DNA from: Furcasterigmium furcatum
Taxonomy: Eukaryota; Ascomycota; Sordariomycetes; Glomerellales; Plectosphaerellaceae
Assembly (NCBI GenBank): GCA_001599815.1
Contig: BCIA01000005.1
Location: 2,583,088 to 2,647,087 of the forward strand
DNA: 64,000 nt
Reading direction: 5' to 3'
The translations under genes were made by a program, and so were the position numbers. Below the pieces are notes generated by a model. The model was not told where the DNA came from. It saw only the letters and a list, made by a program, of their open reading frames with translations, and did not search any database. Positions within the stretch are counted from its first letter, which is position 1. Each line of letters opens with the position of its first letter. Shown one piece after another: positions 13,177 through 24,099 of the stretch.

Positions 13177-16100
13177 ATGATGGTGTCCCTCGAAGACCCT
13201 CCCTCGACCCCGGCCGCGGGCCCTAATACTTCGGTCACCTCACTGATCCTCGACCGGACCCTGGTCCTCTATCCCCTCGCCCTTCTTTTCGTCTTCGTCT
13301 TCACGGCCGTTGCCAGAAGCATCTACAACGCCCGCAATGAAGAGGTCAAACCTGACCCCGACGTCCTTGGCCCGGGTGGCAAGCCGCTGCCCGTGACAAA
13401 AAGGAAGAGGCGCAACACTGAGGCCGACTCGTGGGGTCCCCAGCTCTCTGCTGGCTGCAAGATCGCCTGTGAATGGCTGTGCGGCATCATGTGCCTCGCG
13501 TTTCTCTCCAACCTGATTGTTCACCTCGTCCATACCTTCATCGTCTGGCCCGACTTGAGACGGGGACAAGATGTCTGGCGGGAGACAAGTGAGATGAGCG
13601 TATGTACACCCTATACGTTGCCGTTACCTTGGCTGCATGCGATAGTTTTCTGTCAAAACTGACCATTCTTTTCCCCCTGCAGGTTTACCTCATTGGCGGC
13701 ACCAATCTCTACGCATTTCTCCTGTTGACCCTACGTCAGTGGAGCGCCGGTGCTTCGATGGCACATTTCTTCACCTGGACTCTTTCGTTGGCCGGAGAAT
13801 TCGTCATCGCCCTCCTCTCCCTCCTGCTTTTCCGCGAACGTGGCTTGGGCGGTGCTAGCACTATCCGCCCCTTCAGCCACTTGGATGGCCCCTTGACGGA
13901 GTGGGAACTGGCTGACCTGGTCTTTGCCATTGCGCGTCTCGTCCTCGCAGCCGGCCTTGTCACCATCTACCTTGGTGCATGGGCACGACAGACCTGGTTT
14001 TCGCACTCTGGCTCGAATGCTGCTCAGGCATATCAGCGCATTGAGCAGCAGCTCCAGGCTGAGCACGACGTCGAGAGCAGCACCCCCGCAGGCGAAGAGA
14101 CCCCTCTGCTCCGCAACGGCACGACGAACTACCACACCCAGAACGGCCACGGGAACGGACATGCCGCTAATGGCCGAGTGACTCCTGCGCTTCGACACGG
14201 TAATGCCAACGGACGCACTAATGGTTCGGCCGGCAGGACATGTGCCTACAAGGACGACTCTGCCGCCTTTTATCGCCCAGAAAAGATGCCTCACAAGACC
14301 TGGTGGGAGTACATCAGAGGATACGGCGTTTTCTTCCAATACGTCTATCCCAGCAAGTCCATCAAACTCCAGGCTCTGTGCCTGATCTGCGTCGCTCTCG
14401 TCATGGCCCAGCGCGTCGTCAACGTCCTGGCACCTATTCAACTCGGAGCTGTGACTGACGCCCTCGTCGTCGGCGAAATGCCCTGGACGCCTCTTGCGCT
14501 TCTCATAGTATACAAGCTGCTTCAGGGTCCCTCGATGCTCCTCGGTGCCGCGCGTGCCATCCTCTGGGTCCCGGTGTCCCAGTACAGCTATCGCGCGCTG
14601 ACGACCTCGGCATTCGAGCACGTCCACTCGCTCAGTCTGGACTTCCATCTCGGCAAAAGGACCGGAGAAGTGCTCTCGGCCCTGAACAAGGGCGCCTCGA
14701 TCAATCAATTCCTCGAGCAGATCACGTTCCAGGTGATCCCCATGATTTTGGACCTGGGCCTCGCTATTGCCGTCTTCAGCCAGTTCGACCTGACATATGC
14801 CGCTATCGTCAGCTGCCTTGCCTTCTGGTACCTCTATCTGACCATCCGCATGGCCCAGACCCGCGCCGATCAGCGGCGCATCATGACCAACGCCGATCGC
14901 GAGGAGGAGGCGGTGAAGAACGACTCGATCACTAGCTACGAGACGGTCAAATACTTCAACGCCGAGAGGTGGGAATTCGCCCGGTATAGGAATGCCATCA
15001 AGACTTTCCAGGCCGCCGAGAAGAACGTTACCGAAGGCATCAACTGGATGAACTGCATCCAAGCGTTTGTCTTCATCTCTGGCTACTCCATCATGGTGCT
15101 CCTGGGAGCGTACCAGGTTATGAACGGGAGGAGTGTGGGCCAGTTCAGCACACTCATCGCCTATCTCGCGCAGCTTCAGCAGCCCCTCAACTATTTCAGC
15201 AACTTCTACCGCACGATCCAGCAGTCTATGATCTCGGGAGAGAGGCTTCTGGAGCTTTTCAAGATCCAGCCCACGGTTGTCGACGCCCCTGGCGCGAAGA
15301 AGCTCGAGACGTGCAACGGCCACATCCGCTGGAACAAGGTCGGGTTTGCGTACGATCCCAGGACGCCTGCCCTCAGGAACCTCTCGTTCGAATGCGCCCC
15401 TGGAACCACCACTGCTCTCGTGGGCGAATCGGGCGGAGGAAAGTCGACCATCTTCCGACTGATGTTTCGCTACTACAACACCACCGAGGGCAGTATCGAG
15501 ATCGATGGCAAAGATGTGAAGGGCCTCACAATCGACTCGGTCCGCAAGTTCATCGGCGTCGTGCCCCAGGACACGACCTTGTTCAACGAGACGCTAATGT
15601 ACAACCTGAAGTACGCCAATCCGGACGCCACTGACCAGGACATTTTCGATGCCTGCCGTGCCGCAGCCATCCACGATCGAATCGAGTCTTTCCCCGATGG
15701 CTACAACACAAAGGTCGGCGACCGCGGACTGCGCTTGAGTGGCGGTGAAAGGCAACGTGTCGCCATTGCCCGCACTATTCTCAAGAACCCGAAGATCATC
15801 ATGCTCGACGAGGCGACATCCGCCCTCGACGCGCACACGGAGCAGGAGATTCAGGACAAGCTCGAAAACTTGGGTCAAGGCCGCACGCTTCTCCTCATCG
15901 CGTAAGTCCTCTCGATTTGTCTTGTATCCCGCACGCAGATTTGCTGACCATTCCTTTCCCAGGCATCGCTTATCTACTGTCACCCACGCTGACCAGATCA
16001 TCGTGCTGAACAACGGTACCATCGTGGAGAAGGGAACCCACGACGAGCTCGTGGCTTCCGGCGGACGCTACGCCTCCATGTGGGAGAAGCAGGTCCAGGC

Positions 16101-16350
16101 TGAGCGGGCGGCCGAAAAGGCCCGCGTTGCCAACAGGAAGGCACACAAGCTCATGCGCAAGGCCAATATCGTTGGCCAGAAGCTTGGCGGCGACGGCCAG
16201 TCTGACGGTTATGACAGCCTCGCCTCGTCCGCAATCCTCCCGGGCAACAAGGCGGGCGCCAAGACAACCGCGCAAGCCGATGATTCTACGAGTTCCAACA
16301 ACAGCTCGGATACGGAATCGACTCATTTGAGCGACAACGAGCGCCAGTGA
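13177..16350 (+). CDS. hmt1: HMT1/ABCB6-type half-size vacuolar ABC transporter
   Basis: Three exons: 13177-13599, 13683-15901 and 15963-16350, with introns starting GTATGT and GTAAGT. The product is about 1009 aa. The N-terminus has about five membrane segments (TMD0), as in HMT1/ABCB6. The ABC exporter membrane domain follows (family motif GKRTGEVLSALNKG). The nucleotide-binding domain has Walker A GESGGGKST at 722-730, signature LSGGERQ at 826, Walker B LDE with D850/E851, and the switch histidine at 882 (AHRLSTV) across the second splice. Family role: vacuolar or lysosome-related transporters linked to cadmium/phytochelatin tolerance and haem or metal handling. The substrate here is inferred. 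ATM1 (mitochondrial) is less likely because of TMD0 and the lack of a targeting peptide. An upstream in-frame ATG at 13018 is possible, but the segment between is not conserved-looking. The tail is rich in Ser/Asn/Asp. Confidence 0.9.
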
Positions 16351-18664
16351 TTCATTCATACGTTGGCAGACCTCCATGTTATTCCACCTTTGATCCCAGT
16401 CGCAGCACGGCTTGCACTCCTGCTGGGTTTTCTCTACTCTACTCCTGTCACGAGCAACCAACAGACAACATAATGTCGGCCACCCGAGTCGTCTGTCACG
16501 AAGTTACGAACCCTTGTCACGATTGACCCACGGGCATCATGGCATTCACACAGCATAGCATCATACACGGCGATCAGGCGTTTTGGGCGTCCTTAGCAGC
16601 AACTGCACGTCATTTATCACCATCCTTGTTTCGATTCTTCGTCCTTCGTCAGCATTAACCGACGCATGCTCCTATCATCGCGCGTTTCCCACACGCAAGC
16701 GACCGCGCAAGCTCATACATCACCTCTGTTTATCACCCAGGCGCGTGTTGGCTGCCCCTACATGGCCCCGCGCCTGTTAATCATGAGATATTGCATCACC
16801 GGCACACCCTGCTACCATGGGCAGGCATCGACACCGGCAGCATGAAGATACCTGAAAGACGAGACAGCATACATTTTGTTCCATGCGGGCGGCGGGCCTG
16901 CTTGTTTTGATTTTGCTTTCCCGGTAGTTTTATCATTTGAGGGGATCATGGTTTCGAGAGATTCTCTCCTCAGGGTGGCACGGCGGTTCTACAATTCAAC
17001 ACGGCCTCGGTTTAGGAATGGCCAGGAGGCGGGCAAATGGTTCGGGCTTGATCATCTCGGTCTGCGTGTTTTTGCTTGCTCGCCCCTCTTGGACGGGGAC
17101 GGACAGAGCATCTCCTTTCTCCTAAGCACCTGTGGAACCAAAAAGGGAACCGGCGGCTCTCAAAAGCAGGAGGGGAAAGGGTTATTTATCTCGACCTTGC
17201 GGTCTATTCTTATGGTCCGGAAAAAGGTATACAAACCCTAGTCTCGCGGCTGAATGAAACCTAGAATCTTCTTCTCTCGCGGATGCTCGACTGCGTTGCC
17301 ATGCGCTGCGTGATATGTACACCGGGACGCGCTCGTTGTAAACATTCATGCTGGATCATTAGGGCATTCGGAATTAAAGCGGTAATATCGTAACTAAAAG
17401 TGCCCGTGGCCTCAGCCCGGGTTTGAAGAAGCGCAAACAAGACCACTCCCTCCTCGATGTAAAACCTTGCAGATGCGGATGATGGTGTACACTCGTGCTG
17501 GCCCCCGGCAACGCCGACGACAGCTGTCATTAGGGTCCTCCGGAAGCCTTGACGCCCACATCCCGTCCTTTCCCACTGCCCCGGTGTGAGATCCCTTGTC
17601 AACGGCGGCTCCCACATCTGCCTCTCGATGAAATTGGCTCGTCGCATCAATCAGGATGATTGGGGGGGGGGGGCGAGGGGGCGGTCTCACGGCTGACAGG
17701 TGACGTGAGACCATGGGCGCATGTCGTGCAGGGGTGGTAGGTTCGCTCCCTGTGCGTCACGCGGGGCGCGACGGAGGCAGCCCGGCAGCTGGATAGCTCG
17801 GCCGTGGTCGAGGCTGAAATCGTAATCTGCAAATGCTCTCGTCGGGGGAACAACTCCATCCATGGTGGTTGTGGGGGAGACTCGTGCCCACGTGAGGGAT
17901 CCACTGCGATGGGCGAGGCGCGTGACCTCACCAAAGACTCATGACCACATCGACGAAAATGTCTCAGATGGCAATGAGAGCGAAGAGACACGAGGCTGGT
18001 GATGGATTGACCCCTCTCCTGCTGCCTCGAGTGTGAGGGTCATCGCCGAAGCAGCGAGCCGCGTGTAGCCGCCGAGTCGTCGTCTGGAGCGTCGCATCGC
18101 GACCTCGTCGCGTCGTACGTATCCCTCCTTCATGAGCAGCACCTAGCCTGCTCTTCTTCTCCATTCAAGTCGTCTTCTTCGTCGATTGTGTCGAAGCGAG
18201 CGTCGTGTGTAACATCCTCGCCGCTGTCTCAGCAGCAAAATGATGCCTTCGATCCCACCCAAAAGCGAGTGTGATAGCAACTCCTCCCATGCAATGCTTA
18301 CCTCCCTCCAGGACAATCTCCGACCAGATTCAAAACGCCGAAAAATGCTGCTTCCGCTTCCGTTTCCCGCCTTGGTCATGCCTCGCTCCGACCAACTGGC
18401 TAGCGAGTGAACCAGGGGGGACAGCGGAAACAATACACGCCAGGAGGGCACACAGCCCCTCCTCATTATTGTAATAGTGACATGAAACTCTGCACACAGG
18501 CACTTGAAGTGCCCGTGGTGCCTGCGGGTTTGGGTTGTCCGCTCCCCATTCCAAACGATGCGAGCGAGCGGCTTGCGGGAATGACCCGCAGAGTGTAGGG
18601 TGACAGATGACTCTGTGACCCTAACGTGATAAAACGAGTGACTTGAGCGCGACGCGCGTTCCCC
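16351..18664. other. Convergent intergenic region, no gene seen
   Basis: This lies between the stops of the ABC transporter (+) and the ceramide synthase (-). It contains a poly-G run near 17,663-17,673 and short chance frames only. Nothing here could be supported as a gene. Confidence 0.5.
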
Positions 18665-20164
18665 CTATCTCGACACCCCGGTAGCCCGGACGGCATGTCC
18701 ATTGCCATTCATGGCATGGCCGTTGGCTTTGCTCGCCACAGGTGCGGGTTTCTGGGGCTCCTCCTCCTCATCGTTGTCCTCGGCCTCGCTACGGTCGTCC
18801 TCCAGGGTCTTGCCAGCCAGGAAGCGCCAAGCGATGCGCAGAATATAGTAGAGCCAGATGAGGTTGAGAGCCTGGAGGGCCGTGAGCAGGGAGAAGGTGA
18901 TGTACTGGGAAATCCAGCACTTGTACTGTTGAGTGACCCAGTTGAGCTCGAAGGGGCCGACGGTGCGGAACTCGGTCAGGACGGACCAGATGATGGAGAG
19001 GTTGAGGAAGTGTCGGCAGTAGATCCAGACGCCAATGAAGAAGACGAAGAAGTAGTCGACCCAAGGCCACTCGATGTAGTTTAGAGACTTGGAAAGCTGG
19101 AAACGGGGTGGTCAGTGTTTGCGCCAACGAGAGGATGTGAAGCCATCACTTACAGCCAAGAAGAAGTCGCTAATATCATGGGTGTTGTACACCGCAAGAC
19201 CGATGTAGGTGAAGTGGAAACGGTAGCTCAGGCCGATGAGGGCAAGGGTGCAGATATGATGGGCGATGAGCTCCTTAAAGTCCTTGCGAGGCTTCTCCAT
19301 ACCGAGGACGAGCACGATGGCCTGCTGAGACCAGTAGGCGGCCTGGAACAGGTAGTAGAACTTGAAGCCTGCTTCGTGGGTGCGGTGCGGGAAGTTCTCG
19401 TACATGCCGGCCATGTTGTAGTACCAGACAGGGGTGGACTTCATAACGTAGAGGCCAGCAGGACCAAGGAAGAAGAAGTAAACGGCGGTATACATCTGCT
19501 CCATGAAGCGAGCCTGCTTGGCGCGGGCCTTGATGCCGCCGAGGCGGGCAAGGGGCCGCAGGATCTCCTGCATGATGAACTCGCGGGTAAAGGACAGGAC
19601 GACGGTGTAGAATGCGACGAAGGCCATATCCCAGGGGCCCTTGCCGTAGGTGACCTTGCCGCCGGCGGGCTCGGCGAGGGGATCATCGGAGCCGGGGTCG
19701 AGGCGGTAGGCCAGGAAGATGAAGTAGTGGACGGGGTTGGAGGGGGTAGGATTGACAGCGTAGAGGAGGCCGAAAATAGCGAGGATGATGGACGGCAGGA
19801 CGTATGTTCGCTTGATCATGATATGGCGGAGGCGGGAGAGAGCGCCGCGGGCACGGCGGCGCTTGGAGATGCGCCTACCGCCAGGGGCCGAGATGGAGGA
19901 AGCTGCGGCGGCCGGGGTTGTCGGGCTTGGGCTGGGACTCGAGTCCGGATGGTCGACGGCAGAAAGGGACAGGCGGGACGTGGCCAAGGCCGGAGCTCCA
20001 GTGTCGCCGACGGGGATGTCCTCGCCCAGGGCGCTCGACTTTCGGCGCCGGCGCGTGTCGCTGGCAACGACATGCGCGCGCGACTCCGGGATCGAAGTCG
20101 CGCGGAAGTGCTCGGCCGAGGTATTCAGAAGAGGGAAGGGTTCGGAGTCTCCAGAGCCCGCCAT
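18665..20164 (-). CDS. lag1: Ceramide synthase, LAG1/LAC1 family (TLC domain)
   Basis: Exon 1 is 20164-19154 and exon 2 is 19096-18665, separated by a 57-nt GTAAGT...CAG intron. The product is 480 aa. It is an ER multi-pass protein that N-acylates sphingoid bases with fatty acyl-CoA. The N-terminal ~105 residues are a basic, Ser-rich cytosolic region. The TLC domain follows, with the Lag1 motif: the paired histidines H302-H303 (AHHICTLALIGLSYRFHF) and HDISD at 329-333, both needed for catalysis in the family. The splice falls just after HDISDFFLA and joins to LSKSLNYI, as conserved. The C-terminus is acidic (EEEEP) with an Asn/Gly-rich end. Many moulds have two paralogues (LagA/BarA types); I cannot say which this is. 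Confidence 0.93.
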
Positions 20165-21723
20165 GTTGGGTGGTGTGAAGAGCGCAAGTCGTCGGTGGCC
20201 GGAGGGTTACTTTTTTTTCTGTGTTGCTTGACGTTTCTTCGGGACTCCCGGAGGAGCTGATCGGTGTCGGGAAGAAGAACCACTGACGTAGTCTGACTGG
20301 TAAGACCGGTGTGAGGCTTGTGGCCGTGGCTGGCGTTCGGCGTGTGTTCTAAGCCCAGACCTTTTTCTTTCTTCCCCCGTGTCTCTGGATTTTGAGTTTG
20401 GCGTCGGTTTCTCGGTTGGCAAATCCAACGGCAGCGAACGGGCTCGCTCACGTGTGTATTGGGAGTTCCCTCACGTGCCCAAGAATGTGGTGTCGCAGGC
20501 AATTGAGTGGCTGCACCGTGGATGCAGGGAGAGGATCTAGACACCGCAAAGGGGGCGATTCCGATGTTGAATGTGCAAACGATCGAATTCGTCTGCAGGA
20601 GCGCGCTCGTTGGTTGGCGGGGGCGGGTTCCGCTGCGTTGTCGATCTGCCTTCTTCTCACCTCACACACGTGCAAGGAGAACGAGTTTCGCGTCGACGGT
20701 GGGAGAGATGGGGAGGTGGTGGATGGTGTTAAAAGGGCCAGGAGGAGGATGTGAGAGAAGAAGTTGTCCGAGTCCGCTGGAGACGCCGTCAAGAGGTTCA
20801 AGTGCACGCGGAGGGTTGTGCCTTCCGCGTCTGGGCACTTTTACGACGGGACCGATTGACTTACTCGCCCAGATGGATCCCCCGACGCCGAGGACAAACA
20901 GCACAGCACAGCACAGACCTGCTGGTACAGGAGGCTTTCAGGCCCTCTTCGGTGTTACAGCCTGTGGTTGGCCGTGACTTACTAGTTGTCGGCAAGTAAT
21001 CATAAGCTCACTCTCCCGCCCAGCCCGCTCCGCGGACTTCGGACGCCCCTTCCCCAGTCAAATTAAACCGTCGACGGAGGTGAAAAAATTACAGAGGAGA
21101 GCCCCTTTTGCTGCAATCTTAAAATTGATCCCCCCACCAAAAGCTCCACTCCATCGGTCTTGGCTCGATTCCTGCTGTTGCTTGTGTCTCCTGCATCCGA
21201 TGCCAAGACTCTGTTGCCCTGTCGCCCCCTTTTCTTGATGCGCCGCTCACCTCACTCAACATGACACGATCAGCATGAATTCATCATCTCTTCTCGATTC
21301 TCTTCTGGTCTTCCTCGCAACCATCATTGCTCCTTCATGTGCTGGCGGGGATATCTTTCCACAAACGCCCTCCTTCCCAAGGATGGCACCTCAACCTAAC
21401 ATCCGACCCCTTTTCTCATGATGTACAATAAATAATAATCGGCGATGGAGGCGAGGGAGCGCCCAGCTCACCCCGTACCATGCCCCAAGTTGCATACGAC
21501 CCCAGTGGTATATGCTCACAAAATCCGTCCGTAGACGGCAGACAGTGCCTCCCAGCCGCCATGTATCTTACGCCCCAGTATACCTGCCCAAACATGCTTT
21601 CCAAACAAAATGCCTGCCTTCCCTTGAAAATGCTCCTAATAATGACCGACCCAATGCGCCACAATTGCTGAGAAAGACAGGCCTGTGACCAGGAAACGAA
21701 TGAACCCTAGAGACTCGCTGCCA
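20165..21723. other. Intergenic region between lag1 promoter and palH 3' end
   Basis: Both flanking genes are on the minus strand. The lag1-proximal half should be its promoter. A C/T-rich stretch is at about 21,160-21,420. No further gene is visible. Confidence 0.5.
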
Positions 21724-24099
21724 TCATTGCGTTGGTGCCCGCCTCGACACGTCGTCGTCGTAGTCGACTCGGCGGCGCACCCCAGGCCAGAGTGGTGGCT
21801 GATTCGGGTTCATCGTTGGCGAGTCTGTGGATTGGCTGGCGCCAGGTGAACGTTGCGACGACGGGTTGCTCGCTGTTCGGTCCAGGTTGAATGGTGCTGC
21901 CCCGCCACCCAGTCCCGGGAAGTTTGCAAAGGCCGAGCTTTCACTCATGACCCTCTCCAGCGGTTCCCGTCTGTTGTCTCGCGGTCCATCGTCGCCCTCC
22001 TCTTCGAGGAGCTGCGCAAGCGCTGCCCCTTGTCGTGGTGGTGCCGGTATCACCGTCACCGGAAGGCTATCTGTCTCTGGCGTCGGTTGCATCCTTTCGC
22101 GAATCTTCTCGGCCTGTGTGGCGGCAAAGTCCTCCAATCGGGCACGCAGGTCCCACCGGTTGCCTGCCTCATATCCATCTCCTTGCCGACGTGCCTCGCT
22201 GTTCGAGCTTGGTGCATGCGCTGCCACGGATGCAGGCGCCTGACTGTTGTTGCGGCGGAAAAGAGGGTTCGCTCCTTGCGTTAACGACCGCCACCTGCTA
22301 TGGCTCGTTCCGACATCGGTCTGCGCCTCAGGGTCGATGGCACGGCTGACATTGCCAACTTGTCTCGGCACCGGCGTAACCAACGAGGGCTGCTCGTCCT
22401 GACCATCCTGGTGTGTTCTTGCGTCGTCCGAAATGGAACTTCGTCTCCTGCCGTCCGCTTCGCTCTCCTGGATCACGTCGGGTGTTCGTCCGGTCGTTTC
22501 AGATATGGGCTGGTACCTGACGGCATAATCTGTGCTCGCGGCGCTGGCTGTATCCGTCCGGCTCATGGGCGTAAGTGCAGGCGCAGGGCGTGCAGGCCAC
22601 AGTGGCGGCCGCATGCTGACGCCCGTCGAGTTCCTAGCGGCCTGTGTCCCGCCGATACCCTCCACCTGCTGCTGCAACTGCTCCTGTTGATAGTTGCCTT
22701 GATAGCGCGGTGGGATGGAAGTAAGGCCTGGCCAGGCCATAAGCCTTGTCGCGGTAGATCGACCTTGGCCACCATCACCCCCGTTTCCTCCGCCGCCAGG
22801 GCCGCCAGAGCCGGCTGCTGCTGCTCCTCCCCCTCCCCCGGGCCCTCCCCTGTGATCCTTCCGTTTCCGTAACCAGGGGAAATCCGAGGTTGAGGCTTCC
22901 ATCATCTCATCTCCGTCGAATACTTCGCGGCCAAGAATTCCGTCCTTCTTCTCCTCCCTCTCCAGTGCTTCGATCCGCTCGACCCACTCCCAGACAACGA
23001 CGCTGGCCGCTGCTGCACCGACCCATCGAACATAGTCTCCCCACCCGATAAATCTGGGTCTCGCAATATCTACGATAAAGAAGACAACAGGCAAAAGAAT
23101 AGAAAGGAGAGATAGTGCCGAGACGAGAATCATGTTCTTCATCAGGGGGTGGTAAAAAGCGTATCGCTTCTTCATAAGCGAGTAATATATGACCCATGCG
23201 GCGTAGAGGAAACCGAGGGACAGGTGAAACAGATAGCTCATGGCAGGTATGGCGTCCTGAAAGTTGTTTGGCCGAGTCGTCCCATTGCTGGCGTTGGAGG
23301 TAATGTAGAAGCTGTGGAGGGAGCTGAAGATGACCTGCAAGGTAATGAGCGCAAAAGCAGTCCATTTGATTATCACCTTCTCCCGCTGGCGAGGGAACAG
23401 GCGGATCAAGGTTTGTGCTTGCGCAAGCCACAGAAACGTGTCGGAGACCAGGCGGATGACCTTGAGTAAGGTGCTGTCCATGACCTCCTTCTGGAGTATT
23501 GGGGCGTTTTGGATGCCCCGGTGGTATTGATCCTCGGTGACGCTGAACGTATCGGCTGTCGCTATCGTGAGTGAGATGGCCACAGTCATGGCCGCGACTT
23601 TTTGCAGCCACGGACGTCCACCAATTCGGATGCCACCAGACGAGCCACCAGTGAAGCCGCGTTCGCCGAGGAAGACGATGCCACCATCGAGGAAGGACCG
23701 TGGTGTGATGAAGAGCATGATGACAAGCATGTATGCGGTCACCGTCGTGGCGGCGAGGACGTAGAGCACCGGGAAGAGAGACATGTAGAAGGGGTCGCGG
23801 ATGCTGGAAAAGTAGCGACCGTTACGTTGTTCTGCAGTCTCCGCATTCTGAGATTCGTCGGCGCGAGTGCCATCAGAGACGACGTAGGGAGGAATGGGTA
23901 CCTCGGGCGTCTGGCCCGGGGCGCAGGGCGTCTCGAGAACGGCGGCATGGGTGAGTGTTGTGACGGGAATGCCGGGACCAAAGGACAGCACTCCGCCAAC
24001 AGATATTGTGGTCTCGCATCGCGCGGCAGGATTGACGAAGGCGAGGCTGGGTATTGTCGTCGTCGGAGTCGGCGAGGCGAGCAGCTGGCTCGCGTCCAT
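21724..24099 (-). CDS. palH: PalH/Rim21 seven-transmembrane ambient-pH sensor
   Basis: A single uninterrupted frame of 791 codons. An N-terminal extracellular part of about 110 residues (including CETTISVGGVLSFG) is followed by seven hydrophobic segments. The first begins FYMSLFPVLYVLAATT and the last is YVRWVGAAAASVVVWEWV. A long hydrophilic cytoplasmic tail rich in Gly, Pro, Ser and Gln follows. Length, topology and the family sequence LFITPRSFLDGG match PalH/Rim21. Known role: a plasma-membrane sensor of alkaline pH that binds the arrestin-like PalF through its tail, starting ESCRT-linked cleavage of PacC. The tail contains Gly/Ala and Gln runs (GGGGAAAAGSGG) that probably vary among strains. 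The start at MDASQLL is the first ATG in frame. Confidence 0.93.
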   Translation of the reverse strand: MDASQLLASPTPTTTIPSLAFVNPAARCETTISVGGVLSFGPGIPVTTLTHAAVLETPCAPGQTPEVPIPPYVVSDGTRADESQNAETAEQRNGRYFSSIRDPFYMSLFPVLYVLAATTVTAYMLVIMLFITPRSFLDGGIVFLGERGFTGGSSGGIRIGGRPWLQKVAAMTVAISLTIATADTFSVTEDQYHRGIQNAPILQKEVMDSTLLKVIRLVSDTFLWLAQAQTLIRLFPRQREKVIIKWTAFALITLQVIFSSLHSFYITSNASNGTTRPNNFQDAIPAMSYLFHLSLGFLYAAWVIYYSLMKKRYAFYHPLMKNMILVSALSLLSILLPVVFFIVDIARPRFIGWGDYVRWVGAAAASVVVWEWVERIEALEREEKKDGILGREVFDGDEMMEASTSDFPWLRKRKDHRGGPGGGGGAAAAGSGGPGGGGNGGDGGQGRSTATRLMAWPGLTSIPPRYQGNYQQEQLQQQVEGIGGTQAARNSTGVSMRPPLWPARPAPALTPMSRTDTASAASTDYAVRYQPISETTGRTPDVIQESEADGRRRSSISDDARTHQDGQDEQPSLVTPVPRQVGNVSRAIDPEAQTDVGTSHSRWRSLTQGANPLFRRNNSQAPASVAAHAPSSNSEARRQGDGYEAGNRWDLRARLEDFAATQAEKIRERMQPTPETDSLPVTVIPAPPRQGAALAQLLEEEGDDGPRDNRREPLERVMSESSAFANFPGLGGGAAPFNLDRTASNPSSQRSPGASQSTDSPTMNPNQPPLWPGVRRRVDYDDDVSRRAPTQ

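Noticed and set aside
13731..15323. 530-codon open frame on the minus strand
   Set aside because: It is fully antisense to the ABC transporter exon 2, whose motifs are unmistakable; the mirror frame is a by-product of GC-rich codon usage.
17663..17673. Poly-G run considered as a gap or telomere-like signal
   Set aside because: A single short homopolymer in a convergent spacer; no TTAGGG repeats are present.
19115..20260. 381-codon open frame on the plus strand
   Set aside because: It is antisense to the ceramide synthase first exon and has low-complexity Gly/Glu/Asp composition with no motif.
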